Assembly: GCA_021776785.1 (NCBI GenBank)
Contig: JAJFFF010000004.1
Coordinates: 248,001-312,000, forward strand
Direction: 5' to 3'
Source: Planctomycetota bacterium
Lineage (GTDB): Bacteria > Planctomycetota > PLA2
DNA: 64,000 bases
This document shows positions 37,396 to 46,115 of this stretch, in pieces. The notes beneath the pieces were generated by a model that saw nothing but the letters and a program-made list of their open reading frames with translations, did not search any database and had not been told where the DNA came from. The stretch's first letter is position 1. The number at the start of each line of letters is the position of its first letter. The position numbers and the translations under genes are program-made.

Positions 37396-37560
37396 GAACG
37401 AGTGCGGCGCGTTACTGGTCCTCGCAGGTCAGCGCGACCTCGTCGTGCAAACGAGTCATAAAACCTAGCGGGGAATTCCATCATGGAAGTGCCTCCTCAG
37501 CAGAACGCATCGTGCCCTCGGTTGCGGAAAACATGCCCGCGCCGCTAGGATGACGCGTCC

Positions 37561-38832
37561 ATGTCGGACTTGAGTTCGCGCGAACGCGTGCCGCCGCGCG
37601 TACTGCCGCTCGCGTACTTTCTCTTCGCCCACTTGAGCCTGATCCTGGCGTGCTTGATCCCCACGATCCACCCCGACGCGATGTTGTTTTTTCTTTCGGC
37701 GCGCTTTGTCGGCGCCGTGCACTTCGTAACGCTCGGATGGATCACGCTGACGATATTTGGCGCGCTCTATCTCGTCGCGCCGCTCGCGCTTCGCACGACC
37801 ATGCGCGCCCGTGCCGTGGACTGGTGGATTCTTGCGATCACGCTGACCGGTGCGTCCGGCATCGTGAGCCACTTCTGGATCGATGAGTTCCACGGGATGG
37901 CTTGGTCCGGCCTCACGTTGCTGCTGGCTGTGGCGATGTTGTTCGGGCGCCTCTTCGGCCCGCTCGTGCGGAGCCCCGCCCCGCTCGCTGTGCGATTACA
38001 CATCGCGTTCGCTTTTTTGAATCTGCTGGCGGCCGGCGTGCTTGGCACCGTCCTCGCGACACGGCATAAGTCGCGTGGCCTGAACGACGTGTTCGCACAC
38101 GCGCATCTTGCGCTCGGTGGATGGACCTTGATGCTGACGATCGGCGTGGCGTATCGTCTGCTCCCCATGTTTTTGCCGGCCCGACCTCCTGGCCGCGTAA
38201 CGCCGTGGGTCTCGTTGGTCGCGATTCAAGTGAGCGTGTTCGATCTCGCGGCCGCGCTCTGGTTCGGTGAGCGCACGCCCCACGTCGCAGCACTCGGCCT
38301 TACCGTCGGAGTCGGCGCGTTCCTCTCTGCCGTCGCGCGCATGCTCGTCCGACGCCTTCCCGCCCCGAAGAAACTCATTCGACCCGACGTTGGGATGCTG
38401 CACGCCATCCAGGCGCTCCTCTATCTCACCGCGTCCGCCGCGATGGGTCTCGTGTTGGTGTTCTCCGACACACTCGATCTCCAACTCGTTTCGTACTACG
38501 GCGCCGCCGTGCTGCTCGGATTCTTAGCGCAGATCGTCCTCGGCGTCGGCATGCGTTTGATCCCGATGTTTGTGTGGCTTCGTGCGTGGGTGCAGAGCGG
38601 ATACAAGGAACGACCGCCGTCGCCCCACGTCATGCCCGTGCGCGCACTCCTCTGGATCGCGTTCGCCGGCTGGACAGTCGGCGTGCCGGTGCTCGCACAC
38701 GGTCTCGCCAACACAAACGAGGCGACGATTCGCGCGGGCGGCGCCATGCTCCTCACGACCGCAGTCGCGGCGTTCGTAAACGCGATCGTCGTTGCCCGCC
38801 ACGCCCTGCGCGGTCGTCCCCACACAAGGTAG
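37561..38832 (+). CDS. Polytopic membrane protein of the heme-copper-oxidase/NnrS-like superfamily
   Basis: 423 residues with about 11-12 transmembrane helices. Conserved motifs match a group of oxidase-subunit-I-like proteins: VGAVHFVTLGWITLTIFGALY and HAHLALGGWTLMLTIGVAYRLLPMF carry histidines in helices that could bind heme, as in cbb3 oxidase subunit I, NorB or NnrS. The third motif, LGVGMRLIPMFVW, is also typical. It lacks neighbours for a full oxidase, so it may be an orphan heme-binding or NO/copper-related protein. An SD (AGGA) lies about 11 bases before ATG 37561. Confidence 0.7.
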   Translation: MSDLSSRERVPPRVLPLAYFLFAHLSLILACLIPTIHPDAMLFFLSARFVGAVHFVTLGWITLTIFGALYLVAPLALRTTMRARAVDWWILAITLTGASGIVSHFWIDEFHGMAWSGLTLLLAVAMLFGRLFGPLVRSPAPLAVRLHIAFAFLNLLAAGVLGTVLATRHKSRGLNDVFAHAHLALGGWTLMLTIGVAYRLLPMFLPARPPGRVTPWVSLVAIQVSVFDLAAALWFGERTPHVAALGLTVGVGAFLSAVARMLVRRLPAPKKLIRPDVGMLHAIQALLYLTASAAMGLVLVFSDTLDLQLVSYYGAAVLLGFLAQIVLGVGMRLIPMFVWLRAWVQSGYKERPPSPHVMPVRALLWIAFAGWTVGVPVLAHGLANTNEATIRAGGAMLLTTAVAAFVNAIVVARHALRGRPHTR

Positions 38833-38885
38833 TCGCGTGGCAAACGGCCGCTTGCGCAACCGCGATACGCAACCGACGCGACGGA

Positions 38886-39527
38886 CTACGCCCGGTCGGA
38901 GTGCGCGTGCTCGCGCGGTGACTTCGACCGCGAACGCAAACGATGCGCAAACCGCTCGCGACGGGCGATGACCGAGTTGGAGTGTGGCGCGTCGGTTTTT
39001 GACGCGTGAGGCGTTGCCAAAAACAACTCGGCCACGCCGAGAACGAAGAGGCAAAGCGCAGCCCACCACGCGTTGCGTACACCGCTGGCTGAAAACCACC
39101 AAGAGGCAACAAGCCCCGACCCCAACACGGCGACCATGCCGACAAACCAACGGATGCCCATACGCCGCAACGCGCGGTCGGCGTCGGTGTCGAGCAACGC
39201 GCCCGCGTACATGGCCAGCATGAGGGTCAGTCCCGTGACGACGCCGATCCACCCGCCCTGGTCGTACGAACCCTTGCCGGTAAAGAGCAATAACACGCCA
39301 CCAAGCACAGACCACCGCAGCAGCCGACCCGCGCGCGTCTGCGGTCGCGCGCGAATGGGTCCGATGACGAGCGGGAACAGCAAGACGATCTGGATCTCGA
39401 AGAGGAGCGCGGCCTCGATCTCGGTCCGCGGTCGCACGCGCATCGCGAACAACACGCCAAGCACAAACAGCGGCAAGGCGGTGACGAAACTGCGCACGGA
39501 AACGCGAGACCGAAGCCAACGGATCAT
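38886..39527 (-). CDS. Integral membrane protein of unknown function
   Basis: 213 residues from ATG 39527; the in-frame extension to 39689 has no membrane or family character and is left out. Six transmembrane helices are seen (about 13-27, 37-52, 66-78, 87-105, 122-140 and 148-165), followed by a basic, Ser-rich cytoplasmic tail (from about 180). The loop between helices 3 and 4 contains GKGSYDQGGW. I recognise no family. Convergent with the oxidase-like gene. Confidence 0.6.
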   Translation of the reverse strand: MIRWLRSRVSVRSFVTALPLFVLGVLFAMRVRPRTEIEAALLFEIQIVLLFPLVIGPIRARPQTRAGRLLRWSVLGGVLLLFTGKGSYDQGGWIGVVTGLTLMLAMYAGALLDTDADRALRRMGIRWFVGMVAVLGSGLVASWWFSASGVRNAWWAALCLFVLGVAELFLATPHASKTDAPHSNSVIARRERFAHRLRSRSKSPREHAHSDRA

Positions 39528-39722
39528 GGTTTGTTTATCGGTCCGACGAACTCGGCACCTAAGAGACGCATAAGAGACACCTAAAAGACCTCGACGCGGA
39601 GGCGTCGTGCCGCCCGGATCCGCCCAGATCATTTGCGCAAAACATCGTCGAGCGGGAGCGACCGAGTGCGTCGCGGTCGGCTCGCACAACCCGGACGATG
39701 CGCGCTCGCGCCGCGTTCCACG

Positions 39723-42233
39723 TTAGCGGCGCTCGAGCGGCACCTGCACGTCCGTGGTGTTGCCGGACTTCACTTCGAACTCGACCGTCCGTTCGGCCAG
39801 CGCGTCGCCGGCGGGGACGACGCGCACGCGATAGTGGCCCGCCGGAATCGGGTCGCTCACATATACGGGACCGCCGAGCCCCGGCAAGCGATCGGACGTC
39901 GCTGTGGATGACTTTCCTCGTCGCTGCATGACAGACAAACGGACGTGCTTGCCGGCGCGCGTCGAGAACTCGAGCGTGCCCTTGAGCTTGGTTTGGCCGT
40001 CGGGATCGTGCACGTGCAACACGACGCGACCGCCGATGTCGGGACGAAGCGTCACGTTGGAGTGCACACCGCCGACCAAGTCTACGCGCTCTTCGGCGGA
40101 CATGAGGAAACCGCCTTCCCGCGGATCGCCCGGGATGAACTGGAGGCGATACGAACCCGGCTTGATGTTGCGCAACAGGTATCCATCCGCGCTCGCACGG
40201 GCGTGGATGAACTCTGTGTTTCTGCCTGCCACCGGCGTCAACGTAAACAGACATCGGACTGGCAACGGGCCGGCTCGGGGCGCGTGCAACTGCACGACGA
40301 GCGTGGCCTTTTGCGTCGCGGGTTCGAGCCCGACCGAAACTTGCTGCCGCTGCCCTGCATTCACGGAAGTGAAGCGGTGTTCCTTTTTCTCGTACCTTTT
40401 CGCCGAGATCTCCAGTACGTACGACGCCTCTGCCCCGACCATAAAGACCGAGCGTCCGTCGGCGTCGGTCGTCACACTCGACGCGAACGTTGCTCCGCCC
40501 CGATGCTCGGTCACAAACACCGTTGCGCCATCGACGGGTTGACCCTCTCCCGCCACCAGCAGTTCGATCGCTACGACCGGAACTTCGAAGTCAACGCCCT
40601 CGGCCGGCGCGGTCACGACCCGGCGATAACGCGCGCCGCCGTCTGCTTGAAACGTACCGAAGTGGGCCGACGGCACCGATGCCACCTCGATCTGATACTC
40701 GCCCGCCGTCAGGCCAGCGATTTCGTAGCGGCCCTCGGCGTCAGCTTTCGCGTTGGTGACGCTCAACTCAATCCGGTCGGGAGCCCAGAGCAACTCGTCT
40801 TTCGCGTCCGGGATGCTGAGCTTGTGTCCTGGCGCGCGCCGCCGCGCTAAAACGTCCGCGCCGGCGTGGCCTCGCGCATCGACACCGGTCACGCGTCCGC
40901 GGACGCGCTCGCCTAACGCGAGATCGACGGCCGGCGCTTCGGTCCGCAGACCCCGGACGCGAACCGTGCGCATTGCGGGCCGAACGCGCCTCTTGTGCAA
41001 CACGACGAGGTAGTCCCCTTCGTCCTCGAATGCAAGCGCGTAGTGACCATCAGCATGGACGGTCGCCGTCGCGATCGCTGTCTCTTCGGGGACTCCGTTG
41101 CGCAACCGGAAGCCAGCGACGAAAAGACCGGCCTCTTCGCCGCGCGGGCCGCGCGCGACACCGACGACAACGCGCGCACGGCGCAGCGTCACTTCAAACC
41201 GCGGCAACGACGGCCGTTCGTCGCGCTGCTGAACCGTCAGACGACGCTTCGCGACGACGTAGCCGTCCGCTACCGCGCTGACCGAAACTTCGGTAGGCGG
41301 ATCGGATTCGAAGAGCGAGCCGACGTCCACGGTCTCTTGCCGGCCCACGACGATGGGCGCCTCGACTTGATTCGCGCCAGCCGCGACCGTCAACGTCACG
41401 GGCACCGCTGCGCCTTCCTCCAAGTGGACGACGACAAATAGACCGACATGCGGCGCTCGCGTTTCGTCGGGCGGCGTTGTTTTCTCTTCGGGCGCCGGCG
41501 TGTGTGCCGCGCGCTCGCGCACAGGCGGCGCATCCGAGTCCGCGGGCACGGCCCCGCGCGTGCGCGGACTCGACTTCACACCGTCGTCCCAGAGAAGGTA
41601 TCCAAGCCCCGCGATCAGCAACGCGACCACACCCCAAAGTACTTTCGACTTCACAAAAAACGCTCCTGTCATGAGGACCGGCGTCGCGGCGGCCGCGTGC
41701 GCCGGGACCACCCACGGCAACAACGCAAGGCACCACGCACGGCGATTCCCGTGCGTTTGATCGAGATGTCCACGAAGCTCTAAGAGGCCGCGCTGCAGGC
41801 GCGACCGCACGGTCGATCCCGACACGCCAAGTTGGCGCGCGATCTCACGCGGCGGCAAGTCGTCGTAGAAGCGAAGTAGGAGTGCGGTGCGATACGGCTC
41901 GCGCAAGGCGAGCACGCCTCGCACCACCTCCCGCCGGGCGGATTCCGCGGCGACGATGTCGGCCGTCGGCCGCACATAGTCCGCCGCCGCGACCCGCGCT
42001 TCCCGCTTGGAACGCCGTCCTTCGGTGCGCCGCACTTTGCGCGCGAGATTGGAAACGACACGGGCCAGCCACGGCCGCAACGCGGACGGTTCCGTCGGCC
42101 CGCCGCGCAAAGCCGCGAGGTAGGCCTCCTGCACGACATCGTCCGCATGACCCGGGTCGTGCAAAAGCGCAAGCGCGAGACCACGCAAAAAGGGGCCGTG
42201 CTGAAGAAGAAGTTCGGTAGACACTCGATTCAT
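39723..42233 (-). CDS. ECF sigma factor fused through a TM segment to carboxypeptidase-regulatory-like repeats (fusion 3)
   Basis: 836 residues. Region 2 lies at about 10-75 (HADDVVQEAYLAALRGG) and region 4 at about 105-155 (DLPPREIARQLGVSGSTVRSRL). The linker HGNRRAWCLALLPW leads into a transmembrane helix (about 198-214) and an acidic/Pro-rich stalk. The extracytoplasmic part has about four to five beta-sandwich repeats (GRVTGVDARGHAGADVLA, DADGRSVFMVG). It shares its domain order and linker motif with the proteins at 27970 and 33295, though its repeat region is shorter. Divergent from the tandem-UGA selenoprotein gene across a 180-base gap. Confidence 0.85.
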   Translation of the reverse strand: MNRVSTELLLQHGPFLRGLALALLHDPGHADDVVQEAYLAALRGGPTEPSALRPWLARVVSNLARKVRRTEGRRSKREARVAAADYVRPTADIVAAESARREVVRGVLALREPYRTALLLRFYDDLPPREIARQLGVSGSTVRSRLQRGLLELRGHLDQTHGNRRAWCLALLPWVVPAHAAAATPVLMTGAFFVKSKVLWGVVALLIAGLGYLLWDDGVKSSPRTRGAVPADSDAPPVRERAAHTPAPEEKTTPPDETRAPHVGLFVVVHLEEGAAVPVTLTVAAGANQVEAPIVVGRQETVDVGSLFESDPPTEVSVSAVADGYVVAKRRLTVQQRDERPSLPRFEVTLRRARVVVGVARGPRGEEAGLFVAGFRLRNGVPEETAIATATVHADGHYALAFEDEGDYLVVLHKRRVRPAMRTVRVRGLRTEAPAVDLALGERVRGRVTGVDARGHAGADVLARRRAPGHKLSIPDAKDELLWAPDRIELSVTNAKADAEGRYEIAGLTAGEYQIEVASVPSAHFGTFQADGGARYRRVVTAPAEGVDFEVPVVAIELLVAGEGQPVDGATVFVTEHRGGATFASSVTTDADGRSVFMVGAEASYVLEISAKRYEKKEHRFTSVNAGQRQQVSVGLEPATQKATLVVQLHAPRAGPLPVRCLFTLTPVAGRNTEFIHARASADGYLLRNIKPGSYRLQFIPGDPREGGFLMSAEERVDLVGGVHSNVTLRPDIGGRVVLHVHDPDGQTKLKGTLEFSTRAGKHVRLSVMQRRGKSSTATSDRLPGLGGPVYVSDPIPAGHYRVRVVPAGDALAERTVEFEVKSGNTTDVQVPLERR

Positions 42234-42413
42234 GACCCGTCAGGAAGACATTCCCGAGGGCCCTCGTATTGTCCCCGGATTTTGAAACAAACTCCTCATC
42301 AAGAATGTGTGGTCGAGGTGAGTCTGACGATCTCGGGCCGCCAAGCGGTGCGCGACGGCTCGGTTCCATCGAACGCCTCCCCAAGGGGCGCATTTCGCGC
42401 GTATCATGACGCG

Positions 42414-43481
42414 ATGAGAACAGCCCTCCTCCTCGCGTTCGCGGCTGTCTTGCCGGGAACCGCGTTCGCCGCCAACGGCGAATTGCAATGGAACTACGAC
42501 GGACACGCGCAACTCCCGGACGCCGCTACGGACGCGAAGCGATCCGGCAAGCGACTGCTGGTCGGACTTGCCGGCTCTCCGTCGTGATGAGGCTTCATCC
42601 AGTTCGGGAGCGGTCCGCTCGCGAAACTCCTCAACGATAAAAAAGTAGTTACGGCCGCACAGGCCTACATAACGATCCGCGTGCGCGTCCCGGAGGCGTA
42701 CCTCCTTCTCAAGCAGTACGAAACAACGCGCCCCGGTCTTCTTGTTCTCGACGCGGATGGGCGACGCGTGGATTCGATTCCGCTCCCCGGCATGGGTTCG
42801 CCGCGCATCGCGCCCCGAGAGATTGCGCGCCGCCTCGACGTTGCTAAGAAATCACCGGCGATCGAGCACTGGCGTTTTACAGCCAACGGGTCCGACGAAG
42901 CGCTTCAACAGCTACGCGCCACGCTGTCGCAACACGACGGCGTGCAAGCCGTATCCATGGACGCAACGACGTTTCGCGTCAAGGTAAAGGCGACCGCGCT
43001 GGCGCCGGACAAGCTCACGGCCTACGCCAAGACCGGCAAGGTGGCGATCACGATCCAGGAGCCTGTCGTCGTGCAGTTCGCGACCGCCGATAGCGCCTCG
43101 GAGGACAGCGTCACGAAAGACAACACCACCGAGGCCGTAGACGCCGTGCGCGCTCTCGCGGGCACATGGCATACGAGCACCAAGCCGCATCTCCGCGCGT
43201 ACGTAACCGGTCTCTTTTTGCAACCGGCGGCGTTGCACAAGGCCGCGGGCCCCTGCGACGTCGAAGAACGCACGTTCGACCTTCCCGAAATCCCGAAGGG
43301 GGGCCCGGGTAGCCGCGTGGCGATGGCGCCGCTGGCGGTCCCCGGCGTGCTCTCAATTCACACCGACATTTTCAACGAGAGACAAACCGTCATCGGTCGG
43401 CGCGGCCACGTCGCGTGGAAAGCGGTCATCGAGTCATTCGAAAAAGCCGGCTGCAAGGCCAAAGCGCGCCCGGAGCGGTAG
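42414..43481 (+). CDS. Secreted thioredoxin-fold protein with tandem UGA codons (candidate double selenoprotein)
   Basis: The frame from ATG 42414 has a signal peptide (residues 1-19, LLLAFAAVLPGTAFA) and KRLLVGLAGSPS, then TGA-TGA at 42585-42590, then runs open to 43481 in the same frame. Read through, it is 355 residues with Sec58-Sec59. After the UGA pair come a helix (GFIQFGSGPLAKLLNDKKVV) and RPGLLVLDADG, the cis-proline strand of a thioredoxin fold. Residues about 150-225 resemble a heavy-metal-associated (ferredoxin-like) domain without its CxxC. The downstream part alone has no SD and no signal peptide, so a separate gene is unlikely. A stem-loop follows the UGAs. The SD is weak. Pseudogenisation remains the alternative. 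Confidence 0.7.
42585..42590 (+). other. Tandem UGA-UGA, candidate vicinal selenocysteines
   Basis: Two adjacent in-frame TGA codons fall at the position where thioredoxin-like proteins have their redox cysteines, after strand beta1. The coding frame is otherwise open for 300 codons downstream. Confidence 0.65.
42603..42625 (+). promoter_or_regulatory. Bacterial SECIS-like stem-loop after tandem UGA
   Basis: The transcript can fold as UUCG-g-GAGCG-GUC-CGCUC-g-CGAA: nine base pairs with one G-G mismatch. It starts 12 bases after the second UGA. The top, GAGC-GGUCC-GCUC, closely resembles the apical GGUC loop of the E. coli fdhF SECIS. The apical loop lies about 21 bases after the second UGA, within the bacterial SECIS range. 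Confidence 0.72.
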
Positions 43482-44009
43482 GACCCGGCGGGGCGCGCGT
43501 CGCAGAGCGCGACGTGTGGATGGCCCCCGCACTGAGCGCTCGTTCTAGCCCCGCATCCGCGACGACGCTAGCTCCGTGATCGTCTCCGGCTACTCGCCGC
43601 TATTGCGTAGTGCGCTTCGTCAGCACACTCCGGCTGGATCAAAGCCGGAGGCGGCACGTCGACCGAGATTCACGCACGATTGACACAGCACGCCATCGCT
43701 GGGTACCGTGAGACGAAGCGTGGATGTGTAGATTCCCTTGGAAGTACATCCGAGAGTAGCGCAGTCTTCATCCGGCCCTTCGTGCCAGATTTCGCGCGTC
43801 ATCGAGCTCAACGTCGAAGTCCTTTATCAAAGATTCCACGCCCTCGCGGAGCGTGACTTTAGGACCCACCGGCGTGTTGAGCGCTTGGCCTAGGATCGAT
43901 TCAATCCGTCCCGCGAATCAAACGCAGGCACCACGTCTGCATGCGATCCGATCGCGTTCCTCCGATCGCGTGCTGCTTCGCCCGCTCGGTTTCGGTCTAA
44001 GATGCGGGC
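43482..44009. other. 528-base stretch with little coding
   Basis: Contains a CGTCGC-AGAGC-GCGACG hairpin at 43498-43514 that may end the selenoprotein transcript, and one small Cys-rich ORF (listed separately). Nothing else is supported. Confidence 0.45.
43620..43802 (-). CDS. Possible small Cys-rich protein
   Basis: A 60-codon ORF from ATG 43802 (TTG 43811 upstream). It has two cysteine pairs, CATLGC and LCQSC, spaced like a small zinc-ribbon, and a plausible composition (EGPDEDC, RLTVPSDGVLC). There is no SD and no recognised family. It may be a short metal-binding protein or chance. Confidence 0.33.
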   Translation of the reverse strand: MTREIWHEGPDEDCATLGCTSKGIYTSTLRLTVPSDGVLCQSCVNLGRRAASGFDPAGVC

Positions 44010-44012
44010 GTG

Positions 44013-44498
44013 ATGTCACAACGGCCGCCCGAACTCGCACCGCTCATCGACGCGCTTTACGCGACGTTTCGTGTCTACCCGCCGTTTGGGGCGGTGTGTT
44101 TGACGTGTTTCGATAACAACGAGCGCGCCTATTTTCGCGAAACCCCGCTCGCAAAGTTGACGGCGCAAGACGGGGTGCAGCTCCTTCAGGAATCGTATCC
44201 CCACATGTGGGACACGCCGGATCAGTACCGGTATCACCTGCCGCGGATCTTGGAGTGTTTGGCGCCGCCGGAACGCGCCGATGATTTGTATCCGCTACAT
44301 CTCGCGGAAACGATGCACCGAGCTGGATTTCCAACGTGGCCCGACGCCGAACGCGAAGCGGTGTTGACCTACCTCGAAGCGGTCACGCCGCATCTCGGAT
44401 TTGAACCCACACAAGATCTGCCCGAGTGGGAGGCCGGCATGCGAGCGTTGCGCGAGGGCGTAGCGCCGCCGACCGAGGAGTTTTATCCGGGCGTGTAA
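44013..44498 (+). CDS. Conserved-looking hypothetical protein
   Basis: 161 residues from ATG 44013 (GTG 44010 is possible). It is soluble, acidic and rich in aromatic residues (PPFGAVCLTCFDN, SYPHMWDTPDQYRYHLPRIL, GFPTWPDAEREAVLTYLEAV). Codon use and domain-like hydrophobic spacing support coding. No signal peptide, membrane segment or catalytic motif. I do not recognise the family. Tail-to-tail with the GIDE-LemA gene. Confidence 0.65.
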   Translation: MSQRPPELAPLIDALYATFRVYPPFGAVCLTCFDNNERAYFRETPLAKLTAQDGVQLLQESYPHMWDTPDQYRYHLPRILECLAPPERADDLYPLHLAETMHRAGFPTWPDAEREAVLTYLEAVTPHLGFEPTQDLPEWEAGMRALREGVAPPTEEFYPGV

Positions 44499-44589
44499 TC
44501 AAACGAGAAACGGCGAACGGTACCTACGCGAGGAAGAGGGGTGCCGTTCTCTGCGCGGCGTCCGCGCCACGATGCATCGATCGACTTCG

Positions 44590-45855
44590 TCACGAGTCTT
44601 GCGCATCACCGAGCACGTCGGGGTTGATCGGATCGAGTTCGACGCGCACTGCGGTGCGCTCAAAACTTTCGGCCGTGAACAGCCGGCCGGGCTTGAACCG
44701 GGTCAGACCGGCGATCAACGCGTCGGGCAACGTTTCGATGCGATTGTTCAGTGTCGTGACGGTTTTGTTGTGAAACTCGCGGGCGAGGGCGATGCGGTCC
44801 TCGGCGTCGATGAGCTCGTCGTGAAGCTGGCGGAAGTTCGGCGACGACTTCAAGTCGGGGTACGCCTCCACAAGCGCGAACATCGATCGGAGCGCTTGGG
44901 TCTGACTCGCCGCATCGCTGGCACGCGCGGCGGCGACATCGGACTGGACGGTCTTTTCGTAATGGGCCGCCGCGCGCACGACTTCGGCGAGTTGCGGGAT
45001 GAGCACGTGACGACGACGCAGCTGCACATCGATCAAACTCCTCGCCATCGCGGCGCGTTCGCGAACCGATACCAGGCTGCTGTGCACCAGGACGCCATAC
45101 GCGGCGAGCACCGATGCTGCGAATCCAGCCATCACCCCGAGCACGACGTTTGGGCCGCTCTTCGCAACCGTCGCCCAGGCTGCCAATCCGCTCATGATTA
45201 ACGAGATGACAGCGGTCCAACCGTACCGGCGCGCGATCTGGTCTTCACTGCGTGTGGAGATCAGAAACACATCGTCGTCGTACTTGTCGCTCGCGGCGAT
45301 TTCGGCGGCGACGATGTCTTCGCGCTGGCGCGCCGTGCCGAACACGTAGACGCGCTCGCCGACTTGGATCGCCTCTTCGGTGAAGCGGCGCCGGTGATCG
45401 GAGTCCGCAACGGCTTCGGCGGGTCCCTTGCTGTAGTAGAGAGGATCGAACATACCCACGGTCTCGTCGAACACGGTTGTGCCGTGGACGTCGGCGCCGT
45501 CCGGATCGATGCGTAGTTCGCCCGTGCGATCCCGAAGTAGGAAGGACGGCGCCGCCCCGCCGCGCGAAACCGTTGACCAGCCCGACTCGGTGGACGTCGT
45601 GGTCTTCCCTTCTTGGTCGCGTGTGGTCACGAGGCGGCTCCACAGCTCCTCGACTCGGTAGCGGAAGTAAACGCACGAAGTTTGCGCGAGGTAGCTGCGC
45701 ATCGGGTCGAGCGCGACCGCGCGTCCCTTCACCTCCACCTGCCCCAAAAACACGCCCCTTATCTTCGACGTGGGCACGTTCTCAAGCAGCCGTTTGCGCG
45801 ACGCCGCGTGATACCAAAGCCAGAGCAGAACAAGACTCGCCAGACCCATCGCCAC
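44590..45855 (-). CDS. GIDE-domain/LemA-domain fusion membrane protein
   Basis: 421 residues from GTG 45855, chosen because GGAG lies six bases upstream; ATG 45861 is only one base from that SD. An N-terminal transmembrane helix (about 4-17) precedes a GIDE-like domain (about 25-190) related to the mitochondrial ligase MUL1 (KGRAVALDPMRSYLAQTSCVYFRYRVE, GERVYVFGTA), without the RING. Two transmembrane helices (about 210-260) separate it from a LemA domain (about 270-400): helical hairpin with LIPQLAEVV, YPDLKSSPNFRQLHDELIDAEDRIALAREFHN and TLPDALIAGL. LemA proteins are membrane-anchored helical bundles of unclear function. A role in envelope signalling or quality control is inference. Confidence 0.85.
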   Translation of the reverse strand: MAMGLASLVLLWLWYHAASRKRLLENVPTSKIRGVFLGQVEVKGRAVALDPMRSYLAQTSCVYFRYRVEELWSRLVTTRDQEGKTTTSTESGWSTVSRGGAAPSFLLRDRTGELRIDPDGADVHGTTVFDETVGMFDPLYYSKGPAEAVADSDHRRRFTEEAIQVGERVYVFGTARQREDIVAAEIAASDKYDDDVFLISTRSEDQIARRYGWTAVISLIMSGLAAWATVAKSGPNVVLGVMAGFAASVLAAYGVLVHSSLVSVRERAAMARSLIDVQLRRRHVLIPQLAEVVRAAAHYEKTVQSDVAAARASDAASQTQALRSMFALVEAYPDLKSSPNFRQLHDELIDAEDRIALAREFHNKTVTTLNNRIETLPDALIAGLTRFKPGRLFTAESFERTAVRVELDPINPDVLGDAQDS

Positions 45856-46115
45856 GTGCATCTCCAGAAAGGTTAAACCAGGCCGAACTGATGGGCGCGA
45901 CGTCGCTGCTCCATCGCCCCAGCGTCATAGGTCCGCAGCGCTGGACCGACGCTACGCGTAGGTCCGATCGCTTTGCACGCGCAACTCTCCCGAGCGCCAA
46001 CGACGTCGACGAGGCGCGCGCTCCCCACCATGGGGACCGATGGACCGGCCCTCGCGTATCGGTAAATCCGATTAAACGCATCGAGCACTCCAATCTATAA
46101 TGAGGGAGTTGGCGC

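Noticed and set aside
42414-42587. Reading the tandem TGA gene as a 57-codon peptide followed by a separate gene
   Set aside because: The downstream part shares the same frame, lacks an SD and a plausible start, and completes the thioredoxin fold. A stem-loop at SECIS distance supports read-through, although a pseudogene is not excluded.
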